Below, piece by piece: positions 15,871 through 24,968 of a stretch of 47,691 nucleotides of DNA (position 1 is its first letter; each line of letters starts with the position of its first letter). The notes below the pieces were generated by a model. That model saw only the letters and a list, made by a program, of their open reading frames with translations, was not told the DNA's origin and ran no database searches. The translations under genes were made by a program, and so were the position numbers. The DNA lies in contig NZ_ALAP01000031.1 in NCBI RefSeq assembly GCF_000280905.1, positions 1 through 47,691 on the forward strand, written 5' to 3'. This DNA is from Streptomyces sp. AA1529. Lineage in GTDB: Bacteria; Actinomycetota; Actinomycetes; Streptomycetales; Streptomycetaceae.

Positions 15871-16854
15871 TCAGGGGAGCCGGTTCTGCCCTCCGTGGCC
15901 GGGCCCTCCGCCGGCCGGCCCCGCGTACCCGGTCCCCGGGGCGTTCTCCGGGGCGCGGTCCTCCGGGCCGGGGGAGGCCGGAGGGCGCGGCTCCGCCGCC
16001 ACGGCGCGGGCGTACGCCGCGGGGGAGACGCCCACCGCGGCGGTGAAGTCCCGGATGAGATGGGACTGGTCGCTGTAGCCGAGCTCGGCGGCGAGCCGGG
16101 CCCAGTCGGTCCCGGGGCCCCCGGCGCGCTCCATCGCCTCGTGGACCCGGTACCGCAGGATCGTCCACTTCGGAGTGACCCCGACGTACGTGGCGAACAG
16201 CCGCTGGAGACTCCGCACGGAGCGGCCCCCCGCCGCGGCGAGATGCTCGACCCGCCGCACCGAGCGGTCCGTGCGCACCCGGTGCGCCAGGGCCATGGCC
16301 TGTTCGGCCGCCGGGTCGGCGGCAGGACGCAGGGAGAGCAGGAAGGCGTCGAGCGCGGCGACCCGCTCTCCCTCCCGGTCCGGGGCCAGCACCCGGGCCG
16401 GCAGCAGGGCGCCGTCCGGGCCGAATGCCTCGTCGAGCGCGAGCCCTCCACCGGTGAGCTGCGCGAGGGGGCGTGGCGCGGTCAGGAAGGGCCGGAACCC
16501 ACCGGGCCGGAACTGCACCCCGACGACCCGTCCGACGGACTCGAGTTCGGTGGCGAACACGCCGGTGCCCACCCCGGACACCAGCCCCGTCGCCGGTGCC
16601 GCAGCCGCCGGGCCGCGCCGTTCGAGGACGAGGTTGACGCACGGGTGCGGCACGACCCGGGCGACGTAGGGCTGCTCGAGATTCCAGTCGATCAGCCAGT
16701 AGTGCTCGATCCAGCGGCGCAGTGGTTCGGCGGGGAGCCTGCGCCGGAAGTCGACCCGCGCCAGCAGACCGGAGGCCTGCACGATGCCCCGGGTGTCCCG
16801 GCGGGGAGCGTCGCCGTCGCTCCCGCTCCCCGGGGGAGCGCTGCGACCTGCCAT
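15871..16854 (-). CDS. AraC-family regulator with DUF6597-like N-terminal domain
   Basis: Protein of 327 residues. The N-terminal sensor (about 30-170, with HYWLIDWNLEQPYVARVVPHPCVNLV and VGVQFRPGGFRPFL) is typical of actinobacterial AraC regulators paired with small enzymes. The C-terminal double HTH spans about 205-290, with SVRSLQRLFATYVGVTPKW and WARLAAELGYSDQSHLIRDFTAAVGVSPAAYAR. The tail is Pro/Gly-rich and probably disordered. It is divergent from the TIGR03086 protein gene with only 62 bp between starts. TAGGAT ends 8 nt before its ATG, so the transcript is probably leaderless. Confidence 0.88.
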   Translation of the reverse strand: MAGRSAPPGSGSDGDAPRRDTRGIVQASGLLARVDFRRRLPAEPLRRWIEHYWLIDWNLEQPYVARVVPHPCVNLVLERRGPAAAAPATGLVSGVGTGVFATELESVGRVVGVQFRPGGFRPFLTAPRPLAQLTGGGLALDEAFGPDGALLPARVLAPDREGERVAALDAFLLSLRPAADPAAEQAMALAHRVRTDRSVRRVEHLAAAGGRSVRSLQRLFATYVGVTPKWTILRYRVHEAMERAGGPGTDWARLAAELGYSDQSHLIRDFTAAVGVSPAAYARAVAAEPRPPASPGPEDRAPENAPGTGYAGPAGGGPGHGGQNRLP

Positions 16855-16861
16855 GACGTGG

Positions 16862-16910
16862 ATCCTATGTCGTGTTTCTTCAAGTCGCCGCCGCGGGCCC
16901 GGCCTAGCGT
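16862..16910. promoter_or_regulatory. Two divergent leaderless-type -10 elements
   Basis: On the minus strand TAGGAT (16867 down to 16862) ends 7 nt before the AraC ATG. On the plus strand TAGCGT (16905-16910) ends 6 nt before the ATG at 16917. Neither gene has a ribosome binding site. CTTCAAG lies between them. Good -35 boxes are not obvious, which is compatible with activation by the AraC protein. Confidence 0.55.
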
Positions 16911-16916
16911 GGCGGT

Positions 16917-17486
16917 ATGACGAACACGATCCCCCCTCTTCTCGACAGTGCGGCCCGCGCGACCGACCCCGTGGTCCGCGGGGTACGGGACGAGCAGCTG
17001 GACCTGCCCACGCCGTGTGCCGACTACGATGTGCGGGCTCTGCTCAACCACCTCCTCCACGTCGTCATCGGCTTCCAGGCGCTGGCCGGCCGGGGCACCG
17101 CGGACTTCAGCAGCACCCCTGACCGGCTCACGGGGGACTGGCGCGCCCGCTTCCGGGAGGAGACGGCCGGGCTGACGAAGGCGTGGTCCGCCCCCGACGC
17201 ACTGGAGGGTGTCTCGCAGGGCATGGGGCTGCCGCAGCGCACCGTCGCGCACATGGTGATGGGAGATCTGCTGGTGCACGGCTGGGACCTCGCCCGCGCC
17301 ACGGACCAGGACTACCGGCCCGATCCGGCCGTGCTCGACGAAGCGGGGCCCGCCTTCGCGGAGATGGCGCCCATGGCCCGCAAGGCGGGGGTCTTCGGCG
17401 AGGAGATTCCGCCGCCTCCCGGTGCCACTCCCTTCGAACGGCTGCTCATGCTCTCCGGTCGCGATCCCGGCTGGTCTTCCCGCTGA
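16917..17486 (+). CDS. TIGR03086-type / mycothiol-dependent maleylpyruvate isomerase-like metal-binding protein
   Basis: Protein of 189 residues of the DinB/MDMPI superfamily, four-helix proteins that bind a metal with three His. LDLPTPCADYDVRALLNHLLHVVIGF gives the first His region, and GLPQRTVAHMVMGDLLVHGWDLARATDQDY gives the HxxDxxxHxWDLA-like signature of the TIGR03086 group. Many members act with mycothiol, but the substrate cannot be told. The gene is divergent from and presumably controlled by the AraC regulator, and its transcript appears leaderless. Confidence 0.85.
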   Translation: MTNTIPPLLDSAARATDPVVRGVRDEQLDLPTPCADYDVRALLNHLLHVVIGFQALAGRGTADFSSTPDRLTGDWRARFREETAGLTKAWSAPDALEGVSQGMGLPQRTVAHMVMGDLLVHGWDLARATDQDYRPDPAVLDEAGPAFAEMAPMARKAGVFGEEIPPPPGATPFERLLMLSGRDPGWSSR

Positions 17487-17853
17487 CGCCGCCCCGCGCC
17501 GTTCCCGGCAGTCAGCCGCGGACCGGCTGCCGCCCGCTCGGCCGTCGCCGGGCCCCTCGGCCGCGGATCGACCGACCGGCCCTCCGACGGTCCCGCGACC
17601 GGCGGCCCGCGGCCCGCGACCGGCGGCCCGTGACCGGCGGCCCGTGACCGGCGGCCGGGCCGCCGCCCGGATCGGGGCCGGACACTTCCGTCCGTGGACA
17701 CCGATCCCCCTCCCAGGGGTCGCACGCGCCTGCAATACGCGCCGGGGCGCGGGCGCCGTGCCTCGTTCAGCGCCGGGAGAGCCGCCCCGGCGCGTTTCCC
17801 GCACCGGGTGATGCGGGCAGCTGAACGGGGACAACGGATGAGGGGGAAACACC
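17487..17853. repeat. Non-coding gap with 14-bp tandem repeats (17595-17657)
   Basis: The 367-bp gap holds no supported gene. Four copies of GYGACCGGCGGCCC lie at 17595, 17616, 17630 and 17644, the first separated from the second by a 7-bp partial unit GCGGCCC. The unit can fold on itself (GGCCGCC-type hairpins), so it may act as a terminator or arise by slippage. The last 40 bp include AGGGGGAAAC, the ribosome binding site for the next gene. Confidence 0.6.
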
Positions 17854-18900
17854 GTGATCGTCTGGCTGAACGGCGCTTTCGGCGCGGGCAAGACCACTGC
17901 GGCGTACGAACTCCTGGACCTGCTCCCAGGCAGCACGCTCTACGATCCCGAAGTCATCGGCGCGGAACTGCGCTGGATGCTGCCGAAGGAACACCTGGCA
18001 CAGATAGCCGACTTCCAGGACCTGCGCTCGTGGCGGCGGCTCGTGGCGGACACGGCCGCCGCTCTGCTGAGCGAGGTCCCCGGGCCGCTGATCACACCCA
18101 TGACGCTGCTGCGCCGCGAGTACCGGGACGAGATGTTCGGCGCCTTCGCCGCGCGCCGCATCCCCGTACGGCACCTGCTGCTGCACGCCGAGGAGGCAGT
18201 GCTGCGCGAGCGGATCGACAGCCGCGCCGCCGCGGACGGCGGCACCGCCAGGGCCTGGTGCCTGAGCCATCTGCGTCCCTACCAGGAGGCGCTGGCCTGG
18301 ATCGAGTCGGAAGCACACACCATCGACACCACCCACCTCGGTCCGCGGCACACCGCCGAGCGCCTCGCCGAGGCGATCGGCGCGGGGGAGGGCGCCGTGG
18401 ACATCGTGCAGACCCCCGAGCCGACGGCCGAGACGGTCGCCGCCGGAATCCTGCTGTTCGACGACCGCGACCGGGTGCTGCTCGTCGACCCGACCTACAA
18501 GCCCGGCTGGGAGTTCCCCGGCGGCGTCGTGGAGCGCGGGGAGGCCCCCAGCGCCGCCGGAGTGCGCGAGGTGTTCGAGGAACTCGGGCTGCGGCTGACC
18601 GGTGAGCTCGGGCTGCTCGTCGCCGACTGGGAAGCGCCGCGGCCGCCGGGGTTCGGCGGGATGCGGCTGCTCTTCGACGGCGGACGGCTCGCCCCGGGGG
18701 AGGCCGCCGCTCTCCTGCTCCCCAGCGCCGAACTCCGTGACTGGCGGTTCGTCACCGAGGACGAGGCCGCGGAACTGCTGCCTCCGGTGCGGCTGGAGCG
18801 GCTCCGCTGCGCCCTGCGGGCCCGCCGTGCGGGACAGCCGCTGTACCTGGAGGGCGGCGTCCCGACCGGCGCGGCCGATCCGAGCAGGCTGCTGCGCTGA
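17854..18900 (+). CDS. TmrB-like P-loop kinase fused to a Nudix hydrolase
   Basis: Protein of 348 residues with two domains. Residues 1-180 match the tunicamycin-resistance protein TmrB layout: MIVWLNGAFGAGKTTAAYEL (Walker A, residues 7-15), LYDPEVIGAELRWMLP, DFQDLRSWRRL and LITPMTLLRREY. Residues about 190-320 form a Nudix domain whose box, GVVERGEAPSAAGVREVFEE followed by LGL, matches Gx5Ex7REUxEExGU fully. TmrB gives resistance to the nucleoside antibiotic tunicamycin, and Nudix enzymes cut nucleoside diphosphates linked to another group. The fusion suggests paired chemistry on a nucleotide or nucleoside-like compound (inference). The GTG at 17854 follows AGGGGGAAACACC. It is a single gene facing a simple repeat. 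Confidence 0.82.
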   Translation: MIVWLNGAFGAGKTTAAYELLDLLPGSTLYDPEVIGAELRWMLPKEHLAQIADFQDLRSWRRLVADTAAALLSEVPGPLITPMTLLRREYRDEMFGAFAARRIPVRHLLLHAEEAVLRERIDSRAAADGGTARAWCLSHLRPYQEALAWIESEAHTIDTTHLGPRHTAERLAEAIGAGEGAVDIVQTPEPTAETVAAGILLFDDRDRVLLVDPTYKPGWEFPGGVVERGEAPSAAGVREVFEELGLRLTGELGLLVADWEAPRPPGFGGMRLLFDGGRLAPGEAAALLLPSAELRDWRFVTEDEAAELLPPVRLERLRCALRARRAGQPLYLEGGVPTGAADPSRLLR

Positions 18901-19012
18901 GCCGGGCCGCCTCCTCTCCGCCCGGCGGCGCCCCGGCGACCGCCTCTCCGCCGTCCGGGCCGGCCCCTGGTGCCGGGCGGGGACCGGTCCCGTGTGCGGG
19001 ACCGAGCCTGCT

Positions 19013-19070
<58 letters not shown>

Positions 19071-19122
19071 TCTCCGGTCCGGGCCCGCCGCGGACACCAG
19101 GGGTGCGTGCCCGGGCCCGGGC

Positions 19123-20592
19123 TCAGGCCCCCGCGGCCTGCTCCGCGTAGCCGCGCAGGAACAGCGCCTCGGCCACCGCCATCCGCTCCAGCTCGCGCGG
19201 GTCAACGCTCTCGTTGACGGCGTGGATCTGCGCCTCGGGCTCGCTCAGACCGATGAGCAGGATCTCCGCGTCCGGGTAGAGCGCGTCCAGCGCGTTGCAC
19301 AGCGGGATCGAGCCGCCCATCCCCGCGACCTGCATCTCCTGTCCGCCGTAGGCCGCGCTCAGCGCCGTGGCCATCGCGGCGTACGCCGGGCTGGAGGTGT
19401 CGGCGGTGAAGGGCTGGCCCTTGCCCACGACCTCCGTCGACACCCGCGCCCGCCACGGCACGTGCGACTCCACGTGCGCCACCAGCAGTTCGATGGCCTG
19501 CTCCACATCCGCGCCCGGCGGGATCCGCAGCGAGACCAGCGCACGTGCCGATGCGTGCACCGAGGGGGTCGCACCGACCACGGGCGGGCAGTCGATGCCC
19601 AGGACCGTCACCGCGGGCCGGGCCCACAGCCGGTCGGCGACGGCCCCGCCGCCGCTCAGACCGACCCCGTCCAGCACCTTCGCGTCCCGGCGGAAGTCCT
19701 CCTCCGGATAAGCCATCCCCTCCCACCGGGCGTCCGCCGCCAGGCCGTCGACGACGGTGTTGCCCTCGGCGTCCCGCAGCGAGTCCAGCGTACGGAGCAG
19801 CGCCGCCAGCGCGTCGGGAGCCGCTCCGCCGAACAGCCCCGAGTGCAGATTGCCCTCGAGGGTGTCCACCTGGACCCGCAGCAGGGTCATTCCGCGCAGC
19901 GAAGCCGTCACGGTCGGCAGGCCGCAGCGGAAGTTGCCCGCGTCCCCGATGACGATGGTGTCGGCCGCCAGCAGTTCGGGGTGCTGCCGCGCGTACTGCT
20001 CCAGACCGCCGGTGCCCTGCTCCTCGGAGCCCTCCACGATCATCTTCACCGAGACGGGCAGTCCGCCGTTCTCCCGCACGGCCCGCAGGGCCAGCAGGTG
20101 CATGATGAATCCGCCCTTGCAGTCCGCCGCGCCCCGCCCGTACCAGCGCCCGTCGGCGCCGTCGGTGAGCTCGAACGGCGGCGTGTGCCAGGCCGCTTCG
20201 TCCAGCGGCGGCTGCACGTCGTAGTGCGCGTACAGCAGCACCGTGGGAGCTCCTGCCGGGCCGGGCAGGAATCCGTACACGGAACGGGTGCCGTCCGGTG
20301 TCTCCAGGGCGGCCACGTCCTGGAAGCCCTCGGCGCGCAGCGCCTCCGCGACCCAGTCGGCCGCGCCCTCGCACTCGCTCCTGGGGAACTGCTCCGGATC
20401 CGCCACCGAGCGGAAGGCCACCAGCTCGGCGAGTTCCGTCCGCGCCCGCGGCATCAGCGAGGCCACCGTCGCGGCCACTCCCCGTCCGGCACCGGCACCG
20501 GAACCCGGTGCGGCCGGTCCGGAGTACCCGGAGGAAGCAGACGAAGCAGATGAGTGAGGCATGGCCGTCGGGTCGGACGGGGGGTGCTGCAT
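19123..20592 (-). CDS. M20-family metallopeptidase (dipeptidase)
   Basis: Protein of 489 residues in the M20/ArgE-CNDP-like family, two-zinc cytosolic peptidases. The metal and catalytic residues are in LLYAHYDVQPP (His, Asp), GRGAADCKGGFIMHLLAL (bridging Asp), VEGSEEQGTGG (catalytic Glu-Glu) and IVIGDAG. A lid/dimerisation domain sits in the middle, and AQIHAVNESV supplies the last His. AAGGAGCG lies 5 nt before the ATG at 20592. A second ATG 10 codons in and a Ser/Gly-rich leader leave the exact start open. It diverges from the reductase-like flavoprotein gene. Confidence 0.88.
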   Translation of the reverse strand: MQHPPSDPTAMPHSSASSASSGYSGPAAPGSGAGAGRGVAATVASLMPRARTELAELVAFRSVADPEQFPRSECEGAADWVAEALRAEGFQDVAALETPDGTRSVYGFLPGPAGAPTVLLYAHYDVQPPLDEAAWHTPPFELTDGADGRWYGRGAADCKGGFIMHLLALRAVRENGGLPVSVKMIVEGSEEQGTGGLEQYARQHPELLAADTIVIGDAGNFRCGLPTVTASLRGMTLLRVQVDTLEGNLHSGLFGGAAPDALAALLRTLDSLRDAEGNTVVDGLAADARWEGMAYPEEDFRRDAKVLDGVGLSGGGAVADRLWARPAVTVLGIDCPPVVGATPSVHASARALVSLRIPPGADVEQAIELLVAHVESHVPWRARVSTEVVGKGQPFTADTSSPAYAAMATALSAAYGGQEMQVAGMGGSIPLCNALDALYPDAEILLIGLSEPEAQIHAVNESVDPRELERMAVAEALFLRGYAEQAAGA

Positions 20593-20622
20593 GGGAACGC
20601 TCCTTGTGGGCGCGACGTTGGC

Positions 20623-20654
20623 ACACGTGTACGGAGACATGTGTATCGCACATG
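20623..20654. promoter_or_regulatory. Clustered ACAYGTGT motifs between divergent genes
   Basis: The palindrome ACACGTGT (20623-20630) is followed 14 bp on by ACATGTGT (20637-20644). CATGTG-TATCG-CACATG (20638-20654) is a perfect 6-bp inverted repeat. These AT-rich, ordered half-sites lie 31-62 bp upstream of the peptidase start and are a plausible shared operator for the two divergent genes. Confidence 0.45.
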
Positions 20655-20717
20655 GGCGGGCCCGTAGGATGCGGTGGGCCATCCGTACGCCGAGGTCAAG
20701 CGGGAGCACAACACATC

Positions 20718-22163
20718 GTGAGCAGCGAGCACGCAGCCGGGAACGAGGACGTCGAGCCTGCGGAGAACTCCGGGGCGGATCCGGCGGACCAGCCCCTCGA
20801 AGGGAGCGCGGCCGGCGGCGAGGAGCGCCCCGTCTGGGACGTGGTCGTGGTCGGCGCCGGGCCCGCCGGGGCCGCGGCCGCCTACGCGGCCGCGGTCGCG
20901 GGCCGCAGCGTGCTGCTGCTGGAGAAGGCCGAACTGCCCCGGTACAAGACCTGCGGCGGCGGCATCATCGGCCCGTCCCGCGACGCGCTGCCTCCCGGCT
21001 TCGATCTGCCGCTGCGGGAGCGGGTGCACGCCGTGACCTTCGCGCTCAACGGCAAGCTGTCCCGTACCCGGCGCTCGCGCAGCATGCTCTTCGGGCTCGT
21101 CAACCGCGACGAGTTCGACAACGGCCTGGTCGAGTCCGCCGTCAAGGCCGGTGCGGAGATCCGTACCGGCGCCTCGGTCTCCCGGGTCGAGCAGCACGGC
21201 CCGGCCGTGCCCGACCGCCGCACGGTCGCCGTCGTCCTGGCGGGTGAGGAGCAGCCGGTCCTCGCCCGCGCCGTGGTCGGCGCCGACGGCAGCGCCAGCC
21301 GGATAGGTGCCCACGTCGGGGTCCGGATGGACCAGGTCGACCTCGGCCTGGAGGCCGAGATCCCGGTCCCGGAGAGCGTGGCGGAGGACTGGGCCGGGCG
21401 GGTGCTGGTGGACTGGGGCCCGCTGCCCGGAAGTTACGGCTGGGTCTTCCCCAAGGGCGACACCCTCACCGTGGGGGTCATCTCGGCACGCGGCGAGGGC
21501 GCTGCCACCAAGCGCTACCTCGACGACTTCATCGGCCGCCTCGGTCTGGCCGGTTTCGAACCCCGCGTCTCCTCCGGCCATCTGACCCGCTGCCGGGCCG
21601 AGGACTCGCCGCTCTCCCGCGGCCGGGTGCTGGTCTGCGGAGATGCGGCCGGTCTGCTGGAGCCCTGGACCCGCGAGGGCATCTCCTTCGCGCTGCGCTC
21701 GGGGCGCCTGGCGGGGGAGTGGGCCGTCCGGATCGCCGAGGCGCACGACGCGGTGGACGCGCGCCGGCAGGCCCTCAACTACGCCTTCGCGATCAAGGCC
21801 GGTCTCGGCGTCGAGATGGCGGTGGGACGGCGGCTGCTGCGGATCTTCTCCCGCCGCCCCGGGGTCTTCCACGCCGCGCTCACCGGATTCCGTCCCGCGT
21901 GGAACGTCTTCGCCCGCTTCGCCCGCGGCGCCACCTCCCTGGCCGAGGTCGTCCGGGTCCACCCGCTCGCCCGGCGGGCGCTGGACACCTTCGACCGTCG
22001 TGAGGCCGCGGAATCCCGGGCGGCGGACGGCGCGTCCGCATCCGGGACAGCGGACTCCGCGTTTGGAACCGGTGGCGGCGACACCTCCGGCAGCCGCGAG
22101 GGAGGGGACGACGGTGACGGCGGCGGGGGTGACGAGCCGGCCGCGGGAGGCCGCCGGGCGTAG
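20718..22163 (+). CDS. Geranylgeranyl reductase-family flavoprotein
   Basis: FAD-dependent protein of 481 residues. An acidic 35-residue leader precedes the FAD fold VWDVVVVGAGPAGAAAAYAA. The family signature LPRYKTCGGGI, the FAD-contact motif RVLVCGDAAGLLEPWTREGISFALRSG and the PxxYGWxFPKGD-type loop (GSYGWVFPKGDTLTVGV) place it with geranylgeranyl reductases, which saturate isoprenoid chains such as menaquinone side chains. The Gly/Asp/Ser-rich C-terminal tail of about 55 residues is likely disordered. The GTG at 20718 follows GCGGGAG. The exact substrate is not known. Confidence 0.85.
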   Translation: MSSEHAAGNEDVEPAENSGADPADQPLEGSAAGGEERPVWDVVVVGAGPAGAAAAYAAAVAGRSVLLLEKAELPRYKTCGGGIIGPSRDALPPGFDLPLRERVHAVTFALNGKLSRTRRSRSMLFGLVNRDEFDNGLVESAVKAGAEIRTGASVSRVEQHGPAVPDRRTVAVVLAGEEQPVLARAVVGADGSASRIGAHVGVRMDQVDLGLEAEIPVPESVAEDWAGRVLVDWGPLPGSYGWVFPKGDTLTVGVISARGEGAATKRYLDDFIGRLGLAGFEPRVSSGHLTRCRAEDSPLSRGRVLVCGDAAGLLEPWTREGISFALRSGRLAGEWAVRIAEAHDAVDARRQALNYAFAIKAGLGVEMAVGRRLLRIFSRRPGVFHAALTGFRPAWNVFARFARGATSLAEVVRVHPLARRALDTFDRREAAESRAADGASASGTADSAFGTGGGDTSGSREGGDDGDGGGGDEPAAGGRRA

Positions 22164-22527
22164 CCGCGCGACCGTCGCCCCGGGCGCACGGTCCGCTGTC
22201 GGCGGCTCCGGGTGCCGGCAGCGGCGCCGGCCGACACCGTCGGGGCCCGGAGGGGAACGTCACCCCGGGCTCCATGGCGCGCACGGGTCCGGGTCGGCTC
22301 CGGGCTCCGTCCCGGGCCGGTGGTCTGCGGAGGCTGGGGCCGCGGAGGCCCGGTCGGCTGCGGGGTCCGCCGGAGGGGTGCGCACTGCGGCCCGTCGGGA
22401 GCGCTGACGCGTCCCGTCGCGTACGGAGCGTACGGTCCCCGCGCGCCCGGCCGTTGCCGAGGGGGAAGGCGCGGCACACGCCGACGGCAGGTACGGTCCC
22501 CGTGGGTGCGCCCGGCGGTTGCGCCCC
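22164..22527. repeat. Non-coding gap with a diverged duplication
   Basis: The 364-bp convergent gap shows no credible gene. GTACGGTCCCCG recurs at 22430-22441 and 22491-22502, and in both cases CGCCCGGC-GTTGC follows shortly after, so a stretch of about 30 bp has been duplicated and diverged. Otherwise it is GC-rich sequence without recognisable sites. Confidence 0.5.
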
Positions 22528-22980
22528 TCAGTCGGTCAGGGTGAGCCGGAAGACGGGATGGCGGTCCGCCACCGCCCGGATCTCCTCGTCGGAGGAGTCC
22601 GGGCCCACCTCGAAGAACGCCCCGACCTCCCACTTCCACTTGCGCAGATAGGCCCGCAGGATCTCCGGCTTCTCCGCGTCGGGCACCTCGGCGGCGGTGA
22701 AGTGCCGGCCCCGTCGGCCGTGGAACAGCTCGCCGCCGCCCGCGGCCCGCATGTTGCGCGTCCACTGGACGTGCCCGCGGGCCGCGACCAGGTAGAGCCC
22801 TCCCTCGTGCCGGAGCGGGTTGACCGGTGTGCGGCGCCACTCGCCGCTCTTGCGGCCCTTGACCGCCAGTACACGTGAACCCGCCAGGCTGACGCCTCTC
22901 CTGGAGAGCCAGGAGACGGTCCGGTTCAGCACCTTGTTGGTGAACCAGCCGGGGCGCTTGACGTACGGCTCGGGTGACAT
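22528..22980 (-). CDS. Deazaflavin (F420)-dependent nitroreductase-family protein
   Basis: Protein of 150 residues of the DDN/PF04075 split-barrel family, which uses F420 (or in some members other flavins) to reduce quinones or nitro compounds at the membrane surface. Typical elements are NRTVSWLSRRGVSLAGSRVLAVKGRKSGEWRRTPVNPL, LYLVAARGHVQWTRNMRA and the C-terminal PVFRL. The ATG at 22980 has GGAGG 6 nt upstream. In-frame upstream codons would run through the operator region and are not used. Two perfect GAGCA-N-TGCTC palindromes lie 98-163 bp upstream and match those of the TetR gene at 27124. Confidence 0.87.
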   Translation of the reverse strand: MSPEPYVKRPGWFTNKVLNRTVSWLSRRGVSLAGSRVLAVKGRKSGEWRRTPVNPLRHEGGLYLVAARGHVQWTRNMRAAGGGELFHGRRGRHFTAAEVPDAEKPEILRAYLRKWKWEVGAFFEVGPDSSDEEIRAVADRHPVFRLTLTD

Positions 22981-23074
22981 CGGTGTCCTCCGTCGAGGAG
23001 TGGTCGGATGGGCGGGAAGCGGACCCGCGGGGCGCTCCGTGGTCGGATCGGCCATCGAAATCGGTGATCCGAAT

Positions 23075-23141
23075 CGAGAGCACTGCTCTCGTCGTGAAGC
23101 AGTGTTGCACTTCTGGTGCTCCAAAACAAGAGCAGTGCTCT
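23075..23141. promoter_or_regulatory. Paired GAGCACTGCTC operators upstream of the deazaflavin oxidoreductase
   Basis: CGAGAGCACTGCTCTCG (23075-23091) is a perfect 17-bp palindrome and AGAGCAGTGCTCT (23129-23141) a perfect 13-bp one. A weaker copy, AAGCAGTGTTG, lies at 23097-23107, 19 bp from the first. On the minus strand TTGTTT and AACACT with 17 bp between could form the promoter lying among these sites. The same motif recurs in front of the TetR gene 4 kb away. Confidence 0.75.
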
Positions 23142-23176
23142 CGCAAAAGATGGACCCCCGGGACAGGACCCCGGGC

Positions 23177-24266
23177 TCACCCTCCGGACGCCGCGGGCAA
23201 CTCCACGGTGATCCGGAGCCCGCCGGCCGGGCGCGGGGTGAGGGTGAGGGTTCCCCCGTGGGCCTCGGTCACGGTCTTGACGATGGCCAGGCCCAGCCCG
23301 ACGCCGGCCTGGTCGGTGCGGACGCGCTCGCTGCCGCGCCGGAAGGGTTCGGTGAGGGTCGCGACCAGTTGCGGGGTGAGCCGCTCGCCGGTGTTCTCGA
23401 CGGTGAGCACCACGGACCCGGGCCGGACGCCGGTGTGCACCCGCACGGTGCCCTCTTCCGGGCCCTCTTCCGGCACGTTGTGGACGATCGCGTTGTGCAC
23501 GAGGTTCGTGGTGAGCTGCAGCAGGAGTGCGGGCGAACCGCTCGTGGGGGCGATGTCGCCGCTGGTCTCCAGGGTGACGCCGTGGTTCTCCGCGAGTGGG
23601 TGCAGCGTTTCGGCTGCTTCTTCCGCGACCAGGGACAGGTCGACGTCCTCCCGGGTGAAGGACCGCCGGCCGGCCCGGCTGAGCAGGAGCAGTGCCTCGG
23701 TGAGGTCGATCGCCCGGGTGTTGACGGTGTGGAGGCGGTCGACGAGTTCCCCGGTGTCGCGGTGCGGATCGGCGCGTGCGACGTCGAGGAGCGTCTTCGA
23801 GATCGCCAAGGGGGTGCGCAGCTCGTGCGAGGCGTTGGCGGCGAACCTCTGCTGTTCCGCGACGTGTGCTTCGAGCTGCGCGAGCATCGTGTCGAAGGCG
23901 TCCGCCAGCTCGCGGAACTCGTCCCTGCGACCCGGCAGCCGGATCCGGTGGGACAGCGATCCGGCCGCTGCCGTGCGGGTGGCACGGGTGATGCGGTCCA
24001 GCGGCGCGAGCATGCGTCCGGCGAGGACCCATCCGCCCAGGAGGCCGAACACCAGGAGGAACACCAGCACAGCGGCTGCCGTCGGGGCGAAGTCGCGCAC
24101 GAAGAGGGTGCCCGGTGTGAGTCGTACCGCCCCCGACTCATTGGTCTGCAGCCATCCCTGCCGCAGCAGGAACACTCCCACGGCGACGAGCAGCAGGGCA
24201 CCCGCGAGCATGAGGAAGCCGGCGTAGCTGAGGGTGAGTTTGAGGCGCACGCTCAAGCCGGGCTGC

Positions 24267-24274
<8 letters not shown>
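23177..24274 (-). CDS. vanS: VanS-type sensor histidine kinase
   Basis: Membrane kinase of 365 residues. TM1 is at about 13-38 (LKLTLSYAGFLMLAGALLL). A short extracytoplasmic loop of about 27 residues follows (38-64, RQGWLQTNESGAV...), then TM2 at about 65-86 and a HAMP domain. The H box is NASHELRTPLA with His150. The N box is NLVHNAIVHN and the G box is GVGLGLAIVKTVTEAHGG. From memory the sequence follows the Streptomyces coelicolor vancomycin sensor VanS closely, except in the sensor loop. The chosen GTG at 24274 overlaps the vanR stop by 8 bp, and a GTG at 24250 is an alternative. The neighbouring VanY-type and VanJ genes support a glycopeptide-sensing role. Confidence 0.85.
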
Positions 24275-24962
<688 letters not shown>

Positions 24963-24968
24963 GCATCG

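Noticed and set aside
22212..22651. Open frames in the 364-bp gap after the reductase gene
   Set aside because: They are Pro/Gly/Arg-rich, overlap the deazaflavin oxidoreductase gene antisense, and have no ribosome binding sites or recognisable domains.
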